NCBI GenBank assembly: GCA_013824115.1
Contig: PNNG01000022.1
Location: 140,610-204,609, forward strand
Length of the DNA stretch: 64,000 bases
Reading direction: 5' to 3'
Source of the DNA: Sphingobacteriaceae bacterium
GTDB lineage: Bacteria > Bacteroidota > Bacteroidia > UBA7662
A program made the translations under genes and the position numbers. The notes under the pieces were generated by a model that was given only the letters and a program-made list of their open reading frames with translations, searched no databases and was not told the DNA's origin. This document shows positions 43,130-51,068 of this stretch, piece by piece; positions within the stretch are counted from its first letter, which is position 1; every line of letters begins with the position of its first letter.

Positions 43130-43442
43130 CTATGAGCGAGGTCCCGAGAGGCCATAGCCGATTCGGGATTCAAGGTTTAAGGTTCAAGGTGGAGCGCAGC
43201 GACATCCCGAGAGCCAAGGGCGATTCGGGATTCAAAATTCAAAATTCAAAATTCAAAAGAGGTTTGCAGCTGCGCTGCAAAGGACGACGAGAACAAATGC
43301 GGCCCTGTCGGGGCCATATCTGGGTAGCCCCGCGTAGCGTGGGTGGGAAGCGAAATCATAAAAGCTGTTGGTGCCGCATTTAGCGCGTCATAGAACGCGG
43401 ATGACACGGATGGGGCCGATCAAAACGGATTTCAAAAAGCGG
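43130..43442. repeat. Composite intergenic repeat, copy 2 (right of tmRNA)
   Basis: Direct copy of 42007-42342 with the same module order, including GAGCGCAGCGACATCCCGAG, GGATTCAAAATTCAAAATTC, TTTGCAGCTGCGCTGCAAAG, GGCCCTGTCGGGGCC, TCTGGGTAGCCCCGCGTAGC and AACGCGGATGACACGGATGG. It starts about 16 bp after the tmRNA terminator. Confidence 0.85.
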
Positions 43443-43487
43443 ATGCCATGAAAGGATGCTAGCAATGCCATGATGCCAAACAGGAAG

Positions 43488-43672
43488 CCGCCCAATGCGC
43501 CAGCACATTCCCCAGCGCAGCGTCCCCAGGCCGCAGGCCATCACCAGCGAAGCGTTTACAGGCCTTCAGGCCGTCAACAGATGCGTCAGCATCATTTCCA
43601 GGCCGCTAGGCCATCCCCAGATGCGTAAGCATCATTTCCAGGCCGCCAGGCCGTTTCCAGATGCGCAGCATC
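43488..43672. repeat. Hairpin array 4 (right of tmRNA)
   Basis: Nine modules: GCGCAGC, GGCCGCAGGCC, GCGAAGC, GGCCTTCAGGCC, GATGCGTCAGCATC, GGCCGCTAGGCC, GATGCGTAAGCATC, GGCCGCCAGGCC and GATGCGCAGCATC, with 7-nt linkers ending in CA (ATCACCA, GTTTACA, GTCAACA, ATTTCCA, GTTTCCA). It ends 13 bp before the candidate promoter of the next gene. Confidence 0.9.
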
Positions 43673-43685
43673 GTCGCCAAATTGC

Positions 43686-43693
43686 TATCTTCG
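43686..43693 (+). promoter_or_regulatory. Candidate -7 box TATCTTCG close to the start codon
   Basis: TATCTTCG ends 4 bp before the ATG at 43698. If used, the transcript would be leaderless or start within the gene. The -33 region would fall inside hairpin array 4. Confidence 0.35.
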
Positions 43694-43697
43694 CCCC

Positions 43698-44909
43698 ATG
43701 CAAAACATCCGCCTCGGCATCCTCCGCGAGGGCAAAGTTCCGCCCGATCACCGCGTTCCGCTTATCCCCGAACATTGTCAGGAATTGCTGCAGCAATACG
43801 GTTTTTTGGAGATTTACGTACAGCCCTCGGCCATCCGTTGTTTCCCTGAGTCGGATTACCAGCGCGCGGGTTGCATCATCGCCGAAGACCTCAGTCACTG
43901 CCATATTTTGATGGGGGTGAAGGAAGTCCCCACGGCCCTGCTTTTGCCCGATACCACCTATCTCTTCTTCTCGCATACCATCAAGCGGCAGCCTTATAAC
44001 CGCAAACTGCTGCAGGAAATGCTGCGCCGCCGCATCCGCATGATCGATTACGAGCTCATTACCTTCGAAAACGGCAAAAGGGCCGTGGCATTCGGACATT
44101 TTGCCGGGGTAGTAGGCACGCACAACGGCCTGCTCACTTACGGCAAACGTACGGGCAGCTTCCAACTTAAACCTGCGCACAGTTTCCGCGATTATGCCGA
44201 AATGCGCGCCAGTTATACCGGCATTGAACTGCCTGCCATGAAAATAGTGGTGGCTGGCACGGGCAGGGTAGGTGCCGGCGCCATCGAAATGCTGAATATG
44301 GCAGGCATCCGGCGGGTGGAGAAGGAGGAGTTTTTGCAAGAAACCTTCGCTGAGCCGGTGTATACCGATTTGCGCTCGAAAGACATGTACCGCCACCGCG
44401 AGGGGGGTGCTTGGGATGGTGCCCATTTCCACGCCCATCCGGCCGAGTACGAAAGCACCTTTGCGCCTTACACCCGGGTGGCCGATTTGTTTATCAATAC
44501 CATTTATTGGGATCCGAAGGCGCCCATTTTCTTCAACAAAGCCGATATGCGCGCGCCCGATTTCCGCATCCGAACCATTGCCGATGTGACTTGCGACATA
44601 GAAGGCAGCATTCCCAGCACCCTGCGCGCCAGCACCATTGCCGATCCGGTTTATGGCTACGATCCGCTTACCGAAAAGGAAACCTTGCCTTTTGCGCCGG
44701 GTTCTATTGATGTAATGGCGGTAGATAATTTGCCTTGCGAAATTCCGGTGGATGCCTCACGCGAGTTCAGCTACAATATGATGAAGCACGTGATGCACCT
44801 GCTGCTTACGGCCGACGAGCACCCCATGATTGAACGGGCCACCATTTGCCGCGAGGGCGAGTTGACGCCGGCTTTTGCTTATTTGGGGCCGGGCTACGCA
44901 CATCAGTGA
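43698..44909 (+). CDS. Saccharopine dehydrogenase (L-lysine-forming)-like / alanine dehydrogenase family oxidoreductase
   Basis: 403 residues. The N-terminal AlaDh/PNT-type domain reads RLGILREGKVPPDHRVPLIP, MGVKEVPTALLLP and TYLFFSHTIKRQPYN; FFSHT.K.Q.YN is typical of the lysine-forming saccharopine dehydrogenase group. The Rossmann NAD-binding part has KIVVAGTGRVGAGAIEML near residues 178-195. Later ADLFINTIYWDPKAP, IADVTCDIEGSIPST and GYDPLTEKETLPF match the same family. In Bacteroidota the real substrate is uncertain; lysine degradation or alanine-type chemistry are both possible. Cytoplasmic. A truncated composite repeat begins immediately at the stop codon. Confidence 0.82.
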   Translation: MQNIRLGILREGKVPPDHRVPLIPEHCQELLQQYGFLEIYVQPSAIRCFPESDYQRAGCIIAEDLSHCHILMGVKEVPTALLLPDTTYLFFSHTIKRQPYNRKLLQEMLRRRIRMIDYELITFENGKRAVAFGHFAGVVGTHNGLLTYGKRTGSFQLKPAHSFRDYAEMRASYTGIELPAMKIVVAGTGRVGAGAIEMLNMAGIRRVEKEEFLQETFAEPVYTDLRSKDMYRHREGGAWDGAHFHAHPAEYESTFAPYTRVADLFINTIYWDPKAPIFFNKADMRAPDFRIRTIADVTCDIEGSIPSTLRASTIADPVYGYDPLTEKETLPFAPGSIDVMAVDNLPCEIPVDASREFSYNMMKHVMHLLLTADEHPMIERATICREGELTPAFAYLGPGYAHQ

Positions 44910-45060
44910 ATTCAAGATTGAGCGAAGCGAAATCCCGAGAGCCTTAGCGCGTGCCTCGAGAGACGGGGGCGATTCGGGATTCAAGATTCAAAAGGGGTTT
45001 CGCTGCGCTCAACTGGGCAAGGTTGGCCCGCAGAAATCGCAGATAATCGCAGAAAAGAGT
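44910..45060. repeat. Composite intergenic repeat, truncated copy 3
   Basis: TTCAAGATTGAGCGAAGCGA, ATCCCGAGAGCC, GATTCGGGATTCAAGATTC and GGGTTTCGCTGCGCTCAAC follow the stop of the previous gene without a gap, then CCGCAGAAATCGCAG and ATAATCGCAGAAAA, which are the CGCAGA phrases of the 120-bp repeat. The GGCCCTGTCGGGGCC and AACGCAGATG modules are missing. Confidence 0.75.
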
Positions 45061-45097
45061 CCACCAGCAACACTTTCCACGGAGCTAAAATCCCAGC

Positions 45098-45453
45098 GAA
45101 GCTCCCGAGTCCCCAGCGCAGCATCCCCAGGCCAATAGGCCCTCCCCAGCCCAGCATCCCCAGGCCGATAGGCCATTAACAGCGCAGCGTCCCCAGGCCG
45201 ATAGGCCATTAACAGCGCAGCGTCCCCAGGCCTCTGGCCATCCCCAGCGCAGCATCCCCCGGCCGATAGGCCATTAACAGCGCAGCGTCCCCAGGCCTCT
45301 GGCCATCCTCAGCGCAGCATCCCCCGGCCTCTGGCCCTCCCCAGCACAGCATCCCCAGGCCAATAGGCCATCACCAGCGCAGCATCCCCAGGCCTTTAGG
45401 CCGTTAACAGCGCAGCCTCCCCAGGCCTCTGGCCATCACCGGCGCCTCAGCGC
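45098..45453. repeat. Hairpin array 5, the longest, running into a stop codon
   Basis: About 21 modules alternate between GGCC-centred hairpins (GGCCAATAGGCC, GGCCGATAGGCC, GGCCTCTGGCC, GGCCTTTAGGCC) and short GCGCAGC cores, with 7-nt linkers (ATCCCCA, GTCCCCA, ATTAACA, CTCCCCA). This gives a period of 32-33 bp. The last hairpin, GCGC-CTCA-GCGC at 45442-45453, holds the MORN gene's stop codon in its loop. Confidence 0.92.
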
Positions 45454-46319
45454 CTCACAAACTTATCGTCTTTCCAAGGTCCATCGAGCAGCAACTTGCC
45501 CTCGGCGCTGTAAAATCGTCCATTTCCATGGCGAAGATCGTTTTTCCATTCGCCTTCGTATCGTTCGCCTGAGGCAAAGCGATAGTCGCCCGTGCCTTCG
45601 CGTTTGCCGTTTTTGTAACTGCCTTCATACACATCGCCATTGGCCCAGCGGTAGGTGCCTTGGCCGTGGCGGGTGCCTGTTCTCCATTCGCCTTCGTAAA
45701 CGCCTCCACCCTCAAAGCTCCCCATGCCCAGGCCATGGGCTTTTCCAAGGTCCACTGCGCCATAATAACGCACTGCCTTGCCTTCGGCCGTTGTAAATTG
45801 CAAAAATCGGTACTTCTCCTGCAAACGCTCAATGCGCAAATAAAGCAGTTCAATTTCGTCGAGCAGGTCTTCGTTTTGCCGCTCTTGCGCAGCTAAAATG
45901 CTTCGCAGGGTGTCTAAAAAGAAGGTTTTTCCCACCAAATCGCCTTGCATTCCGCTGATTACGTTGGCTAGGCGGTTGCTGGCTCCCGACATCTGCTTGC
46001 TCAATTGGGTGAGGCTGTCTTTTTCGGCAGCAAAACTTCTTTGCTTGGCAAAATGTGCGTTGAGGCCATCATTCAGGGAAGCATATTGGCTGTCGATTTC
46101 TACCAATTGATTGAGCGCAAAAAAGGCCATATTGCTGTCGTTATTCACCCAGCCTTGCAGCAATTCGTGCAGCCAGGTTTTTTGAAATTCCGTAACTGCC
46201 AAGTCATCGCGCCCAGCTTCTATTTGGCTTTGCTTGCTGTAAAAAATGAATGCCGAAACAGCACAAACAAGCACTACCAGCAGGCGCAAGCGGTTATTCA
46301 AATCGGCGAACCATCCCAT
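45447..46319 (-). CDS. Membrane-anchored coiled-coil MORN-repeat protein
   Basis: 290 residues. One N-terminal membrane segment (LLVVLVCAVSAFIFYS, about 12-27). Then a mostly helical periplasmic or cytoplasmic region with coiled coil (ERQNEDLLDEIELLYLRIERLQEKYRFL, about 140-170). About 185-280 are MORN repeats (GGGVYEGEWRTGTRHGQGTY, NGDVYEGSYKNGKREGTG, GERYEGEWKNDLRHGNGRF). MORN repeats bind lipids or proteins, or act as scaffolds. The last two residues and the stop codon lie inside the final hairpin of array 5, so the C-terminus may be repeat-derived. The next gene upstream ends 1 bp from its start, which suggests an operon. Confidence 0.82.
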   Translation of the reverse strand: MGWFADLNNRLRLLVVLVCAVSAFIFYSKQSQIEAGRDDLAVTEFQKTWLHELLQGWVNNDSNMAFFALNQLVEIDSQYASLNDGLNAHFAKQRSFAAEKDSLTQLSKQMSGASNRLANVISGMQGDLVGKTFFLDTLRSILAAQERQNEDLLDEIELLYLRIERLQEKYRFLQFTTAEGKAVRYYGAVDLGKAHGLGMGSFEGGGVYEGEWRTGTRHGQGTYRWANGDVYEGSYKNGKREGTGDYRFASGERYEGEWKNDLRHGNGRFYSAEGKLLLDGPWKDDKFVRR

Positions 46320-46320
46320 A

Positions 46321-47151
46321 TCAATAGCCTAAGTTAATGCTTGGAATGCGGCTTTCGATGGGCCTGGCATCTAATCCGATAAAAATATTGAAGCGCAGGA
46401 TGTGACTGGTTCGGTACGAAAAGCCGCTGGCTTCCTGCCCAAGGGTCCACATATGCCCCGCAAAAAAGGTGATATGCTTGTTGTACACATAGCCGAAGCC
46501 ATTGTAGGTGCGGAAATCTTCGAATGGATTAAAGACGATGCTCTTACCAGCGTGCATGAATATTTCGGCGCTGGGAGAGAAATAAAAGCTGCCTGGGGCA
46601 ATTTTGGGGCTGTTTAAGGGCACATAAGCGAAGAGCTTGTAACGGAAACGGTCGGTATATTCCAAAGCGGCTTCCTTGCGGTTGTCGCGCTTCCAGCGGT
46701 GCTCAAAGCGAAATTGGTGGAATACTTTCCAGCGGCCCATGCTGGGCATGGTAAACAACCATTGGTGCCAAATGCGTGGCTCCAGGGTGACTTGCTCAAA
46801 ATCGGGATTGCCGGGCTGCGGACTGTAATTGAATACCAGGGTGGGACCAATCACCGCTTCGAAATAAGGGTTGAAGAAGATGTTGAGTCCGGCACGGTTG
46901 TAAAACTGTCGGGGCCTCCCATAAAACGAAGTCAATCGATCTAAATCGTTGCGGGTGCGGTAGTGGTGTTCGCCGTAATAGCCCAGTTTATCGCTGATGC
47001 GCACCTTGAGGTAGGTGCCGTACCAAATGCCTGTTTCGCGCAATTGCCTATTGGCCTGGGTGGGTATCTGCTGGTCGGCTGCCTGGGCCCGGCTTTTTGT
47101 GAACAAGCCAAATGAACACATCCATACGAGTAAAAACAGTCCTAAACGCAT
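46321..47151 (-). CDS. DUF2490 outer-membrane-type protein
   Basis: 276 residues with a signal peptide (LGLFLLVWMCSFGLFTKSRAQ) and an all-beta mature part. The DUF2490 pattern is clear: LRETGIWYGTYLKVRISDKLGYYGEHHYRTRN, RAGLNIFFNPYFEAVIGPTL, LEPRIWHQWLF, HQFRFEHRWKR, RFRYKLFAYVPLN and YVYNKHITFFAGHMW. Alternating polar and non-polar residues suggest a small beta-barrel in the outer membrane. Function unknown. It is followed by the MORN gene 1 bp away. Confidence 0.85.
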   Translation of the reverse strand: MRLGLFLLVWMCSFGLFTKSRAQAADQQIPTQANRQLRETGIWYGTYLKVRISDKLGYYGEHHYRTRNDLDRLTSFYGRPRQFYNRAGLNIFFNPYFEAVIGPTLVFNYSPQPGNPDFEQVTLEPRIWHQWLFTMPSMGRWKVFHQFRFEHRWKRDNRKEAALEYTDRFRYKLFAYVPLNSPKIAPGSFYFSPSAEIFMHAGKSIVFNPFEDFRTYNGFGYVYNKHITFFAGHMWTLGQEASGFSYRTSHILRFNIFIGLDARPIESRIPSINLGY

Positions 47152-47357
47152 AAATAAATTGATTCACTGCTCCACCAAGTCAAGCAGTGCTTTTAAAATC
47201 AAAAAGCCAAATATAAACCTTGCTCAATGAAATTTGCGTGAATTATGATATAAATCGCCTCATTTTCTTAAACAGACGACGCATTTTTCAATCTCCGTTT
47301 CCAACGCCTTTCGACTTTTGGTCAATTTGAAGCATCTTCGCAATTCATTTGTGTGCC

Positions 47358-48101
47358 ATGCAGAAAATTTTAGGCTACCTGTTCACCCCCTTGTATCTGC
47401 TTACTTTTGGCTTGAGCTTGGTGGTATTTACGCCGGTTCAATGGCTGGCTTTTAACCTTTTGGGCTACCAAGCACAGCAGCAAATGGTGTATATGATGAA
47501 CTGGTGCCTCATGCGCTGCATCCATTGGGTGGGCGGCGGTGTCAACTGGCGGAAGCGCGATTTACCGCTGGGACCCAACTACATTTTTGCAGCCAACCAC
47601 CAGAGCATGAACGACATTCCGGCCATGATTTGGTTCCTTCGCAAATACCGTTCGGTTTTTATTGCCAAGCAGGAGTTGAGTAAAGGGGTGCCAGGCATTT
47701 CGTACAACTACAAATGCGGCGGGGCTGTGGGCATCATCCGTAAAGACCCCGTGCAGGCCCGCGAAGCCATCGCCGGCCTCGCCCAACGATGCGCCAAGAC
47801 CGGCGAGGCCATTTGCATCTTCCCCGAAGGCACCCGCTCGAGGGATGGACAGCTCAAGCCCTTTCAGGCAGGAGGTATGAAAACCATTTTGCAACACATT
47901 CCTGAAGCCGTGGTGGTACCTATTGCCATCGAAAATTCATGGAAGCTGGTGCGCTATAAATTCTGGCCCATTCCGTTTGGCATATCGCTGCGCTGGACCA
48001 TGCTCGAACCCATCGCCTGCAAGGGGTTGGATGGGGAAGAGGTGACGAGGCGGGTGGAGGCGGCGATAGCGGGGCATTTGACAGCGGGGCGGCGGGGGTA
48101 A
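47358..48101 (+). CDS. plsC: 1-acyl-sn-glycerol-3-phosphate acyltransferase (PlsC family)
   Basis: 247 residues from the ATG at 47358 (a TTG three codons earlier is weaker). One N-terminal membrane stretch (LYLLTFGLSLVVFTPVQWLAF) precedes the catalytic NHQSMND motif (His81, Asp86). Then come KQELSKGVPG, CGGAVGIIRKD, FPEGTRSRDGQLKPFQAG and VVVPIAIENSW, the four conserved acyltransferase blocks. The enzyme adds the second acyl chain to lysophosphatidic acid at the inner membrane. The last 15 residues (RVEAAIAGHLTAGRRG) are encoded by DNA that is partly duplicated downstream, so the native C-terminus may have changed. Confidence 0.9.
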   Translation: MQKILGYLFTPLYLLTFGLSLVVFTPVQWLAFNLLGYQAQQQMVYMMNWCLMRCIHWVGGGVNWRKRDLPLGPNYIFAANHQSMNDIPAMIWFLRKYRSVFIAKQELSKGVPGISYNYKCGGAVGIIRKDPVQAREAIAGLAQRCAKTGEAICIFPEGTRSRDGQLKPFQAGGMKTILQHIPEAVVVPIAIENSWKLVRYKFWPIPFGISLRWTMLEPIACKGLDGEEVTRRVEAAIAGHLTAGRRG

Positions 48102-48500
48102 CCGCAGATCCTCAGACCCCGACCAAGGCGTCGGGGGGCGCTGAGGGTTTGGAGGCCGTTGAATGGCTGCGGTGCGCTTTTGCAGCTTAAGAATCAAAGA
48201 CAAGCTCATTCATTCAGTGCAAGCTGAAGCTGCACGCAGGCCGCGAGCTAGCGGAGACACAAGGGCCTGCGCTGACGCGAGTCCCAGAGCGCGCGGAGGG
48301 TTTCGGTCGCGGGTGGAGGCGGCGATTGCGGCGCATTTGCATTCGGAATTCGCCATTCGGGATTCAAAATGACCTCAGTCCGGCCAATGGCTATATCTGG
48401 GTAGCCATGTACATTCGAAAAAACACCTGCCCCTTGGGGCAATGTCATTAAGTTAATCACGAATTGCATGTTGATTTACCTCGACTGCCAGCATTTTGAT
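48102..48500. other. Intergenic region with repeat fragments and a partial plsC 3' duplication
   Basis: GGGTGGAGGCGGCGATTGCG near 48310-48330 nearly repeats the end of plsC (48052-48075). ATTCGGGATTCAAAAT and ATATCTGGGTAGCC are fragments of the composite repeat. No gene is evident. Confidence 0.55.
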
Positions 48501-48574
48501 GGTGCGACCCCATCGGGGTCGGTTTAATCACGTTTGCATGATGTTTCTATAAACATGGCACCCCCTCGGGGTGC
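48501..48574 (+). repeat. Two-hairpin element, copy A
   Basis: GACCCC-ATC-GGGGTC and GCACCCC-CTC-GGGGTGC (last at 48558-48574) flank a 37-nt core with TTTGCATGATGTTTCTATAA. Copy B at 48641-48713 carries the same element in the opposite direction. Confidence 0.85.
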
Positions 48575-48640
48575 TTTGATTTTGAAAACACCAAAATCAC
48601 TGTCCGAATTTTACAATAATCGAGTCAGGTTTGATCCAAT

Positions 48641-48713
48641 GACCCCGAGGGGGTCATACGTTTATAGAAAACCATGCACCAACCATTTAATACGACCCTA
48701 AAGGGGTCGCACC
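48641..48713 (-). repeat. Two-hairpin element, copy B (inverted)
   Basis: On the reverse strand it reads GGTGCGACCCCTTTAGGGTC, then a TTTCTATAAAC-containing core, then GACCCC-CTC-GGGGTC, matching copy A along its whole length. In the second hairpin the outer C-G pair of copy A has become G-C. Confidence 0.85.
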
Positions 48714-48849
48714 ATGCGAATCATCGGTTTTACCGCCATTTCGGTCGTTCCAACCCTTAACTTAGTGCCATTGCCCTTGGGGGCGACATCCGGCTAGCCC
48801 CAATAGGGGCGACTTCTGGGTAGGTGCGGCAGCTGCAGGCCCCAACAAC
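48714..48849. other. Intergenic region with GC hairpin fragments
   Basis: GCCCTTGGGGGC and TAGCCCCAATAGGGGCGA with TTCTGGGTAGG are variants of the composite-repeat hairpins. No gene is evident. Confidence 0.5.
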
Positions 48850-48886
48850 GCAAAAGCCCATACAATTATCTTGCATGGGCTTTTGC
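48850..48886 (-). terminator. Terminator of the S46 peptidase gene (possibly bidirectional)
   Basis: GCAAAAGCCCAT at 48850-48861 and ATGGGCTTTTGC at 48875-48886 form a perfect 12-bp stem with T-rich outer arms. It lies 16 bp after the peptidase stop. Confidence 0.8.
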
Positions 48887-48902
48887 TTTGGTTCTACCAC
48901 GC

Positions 48903-51068
48903 TTATTGTACCTTCATTTCCTTCAACAGAAAATCGGCTTTGGCTACCTTGTCAATCACAAACAGTACAAAACGAATGTCCACACCAATCGAACGGCTGT
49001 AGGCTTCATTCCAGGCAAAGTCGTTGATGGTGGCCGTATACGCCCGGTCGAAATTCACACCAATGAGCTCGCCCTTGGCATTCATTACGGGCGAACCCGA
49101 ATTGCCGCCGGTGGTGTCCATATTGTAGAGCAAGCCCACGGGCACATCCTTGAGGCTGGGTTTGATGTATTTGCTCAAATCGCCCGCCTCGTAGGCCGCT
49201 ACAAGCTCTTCGTTGATCTCGTAATCGCCGCTTTTTTCACCCTTGGTTACCAGGCCTTTTACCGTGGTAAAGGGTGCTTGGTAAACACCATCCTCGGGCT
49301 GATAACCACGCACATTGCCAAAGGTGAGGCGCAAGGTGCTGTTGGCATCGGGCACAAAATCACCGGGCTGCATGGCGAGTTTCATTTCTAAAAACTCGGG
49401 CAACCACTGCGAAAGGGCACCGTTGATTTTCTGGTCGCGCAGGCCCAAAAGCGACTGCAACTGCTGTAATTCGGTACTCAACATCCAGAAATCGCCTTTT
49501 TGCTTCAGGAACTTGGCTGGATTTTTATCGAATTCGGCCAACAACGCCTTCTGGTCGAACAGCTTGGTTTTGCTGAACAGCTGATTCATGAACCGGTCGA
49601 TTTGGGCATCTGCAGCTTTTTTACCTACGATTTTATTTACACTGGCCAATTGTTTATCAGCTGGCCAACCGTGGGCTTGCAGCAGCATCTTGGCCATAAA
49701 ATCGCGGTCGAGACTGGCATCGTAATCGCCATACGCCCGCTCCATGCCGGTGCGCAAACGTTTGAGGATTTCGGTTTGCACCGAGTCTTTTTTGTCGGCA
49801 GGCGCCATTTCCAGCGCCAAACGGGCATCGGCCATGAGTACGCCAATGCGCATGGCGGCCGAGTTGCGCAGCAGGTAGTTGAGCCACAGGTTTTGGGTGG
49901 CATCGGCTTTCATTTCGCCATACAAGCTGTCAAGTGTGGGCAATACTTTACCAAATCGCTTCTGCCTTTCGTCGTTGGCCATTACCCAATTCATCATGGC
50001 TTTTTCTTCGGCACGTTTTTGCTCCACCAAGCCAATGCGGCGCATGCCTTGCATCTTTCCCTTGTAGTTTTTGGTTACGTTGGCCAACCCTTTTCCACGC
50101 GAAGCAAGGGCAATTTCTTTGGCTTGGTCGGCTTTGCCCAGGTTTTTCATGTAATCGATCAACCAATCGAAGGTTTGGCTGGTGTAGGGCAGCAGGTAAT
50201 CGCGCTGGTACTCCATGTAAGCGGCCGGATAATGGCGGAAAGTACGACCTGGATAGCCCATGATGAATACAAAATCTTCTTCCTGCACGCCATTGGGGTT
50301 CACCTTGAGGTGGTTGGCCGGTTTGAAAGGCACATTGTCTTTGCTGTAGGCGGCACCGCTGCCATCGGGCGCTACGTAAGCACGTACAAAAGCAAAATCG
50401 CCGTTGTGGCGGGGCCATACCCAGTTGTCGCTTTCGCCACCAAATTCACCAATGTTCCGCGGGGGCACATACACCATGCGGATATCCTGGATGGTTTGGT
50501 AGTGAAAGAGTACATACGACCGACCAGTAAACATTTCAGAAACTTCGTGGGTCAAATTGGGCTGCGCTTTTTTGGCCTTGGCTTCAATGGAACGCATGGC
50601 CTGACGAATGCCTGCCAAGCGGGCTGCAGGCTCCTTCACATCCTTCACCGCTGCCAGTACCTCGGCCGACACATCTTCGTAACTGGTGGTGATGCGCACG
50701 GTGAGTCCGGCCGCTGGAATTTCCAACTCACGCGTTTTGGCCAAAAAGCCCTTGCTGATGTAGTCGTTCTCTACCGAACTGGCGGCCGCAACCGCCCCAA
50801 AAGCACAGTGGTGGTTGGTGATGATAAGGCCCTCTGGCGACACAAACGAACCAGTACAGCCACCAACACGTACCAGGGCTTGCACCAGACTCACGCCTTC
50901 GGTACTGAACAATTGCTCGGGGGTGAGCTGCATGCCTTTGGCCTGCAGGTTGAGGCGCTTGAGCTCGCTCATGGGGAACATGCCCTCGTCGGGCGGACCG
51001 GCCAGCGCCACCAGGCTGCCAAGTCCCAAAAACAGGGTAAGGAAAGTCTTTTTCATCATGCTTTTCAT
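48903..51068 (-). CDS. S46 family dipeptidyl peptidase (DPP11-like)
   Basis: 721 residues, typical of S46. Signal peptide (TFLTLFLGLGSLVALA), then the chymotrypsin-like halves. Catalytic His is in TNHHC (residues 84-88), Ser657 in GGNSGSP. WVWPRHNGDFAFVRAY and FIMGYPGRTFRHYP are family blocks. Arg675 in NFDRA is 18 residues after the Ser, the same spacing as Ser655 and Arg673 of P. gingivalis DPP11 (from memory); Arg there selects Asp/Glu at P1, whereas DPP7 has Gly. The enzyme should therefore cut N-terminal dipeptides after acidic residues in the periplasm, feeding amino-acid-based growth. The start could also be the third Met (51056). Confidence 0.9.
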   Translation of the reverse strand: MKSMMKKTFLTLFLGLGSLVALAGPPDEGMFPMSELKRLNLQAKGMQLTPEQLFSTEGVSLVQALVRVGGCTGSFVSPEGLIITNHHCAFGAVAAASSVENDYISKGFLAKTRELEIPAAGLTVRITTSYEDVSAEVLAAVKDVKEPAARLAGIRQAMRSIEAKAKKAQPNLTHEVSEMFTGRSYVLFHYQTIQDIRMVYVPPRNIGEFGGESDNWVWPRHNGDFAFVRAYVAPDGSGAAYSKDNVPFKPANHLKVNPNGVQEEDFVFIMGYPGRTFRHYPAAYMEYQRDYLLPYTSQTFDWLIDYMKNLGKADQAKEIALASRGKGLANVTKNYKGKMQGMRRIGLVEQKRAEEKAMMNWVMANDERQKRFGKVLPTLDSLYGEMKADATQNLWLNYLLRNSAAMRIGVLMADARLALEMAPADKKDSVQTEILKRLRTGMERAYGDYDASLDRDFMAKMLLQAHGWPADKQLASVNKIVGKKAADAQIDRFMNQLFSKTKLFDQKALLAEFDKNPAKFLKQKGDFWMLSTELQQLQSLLGLRDQKINGALSQWLPEFLEMKLAMQPGDFVPDANSTLRLTFGNVRGYQPEDGVYQAPFTTVKGLVTKGEKSGDYEINEELVAAYEAGDLSKYIKPSLKDVPVGLLYNMDTTGGNSGSPVMNAKGELIGVNFDRAYTATINDFAWNEAYSRSIGVDIRFVLFVIDKVAKADFLLKEMKVQ

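Noticed and set aside
45098-45453. Array 5 as a set of transcription terminators only
   Set aside because: The hairpins have short stems and no T runs, and there are about twenty in a row, more than termination would need.
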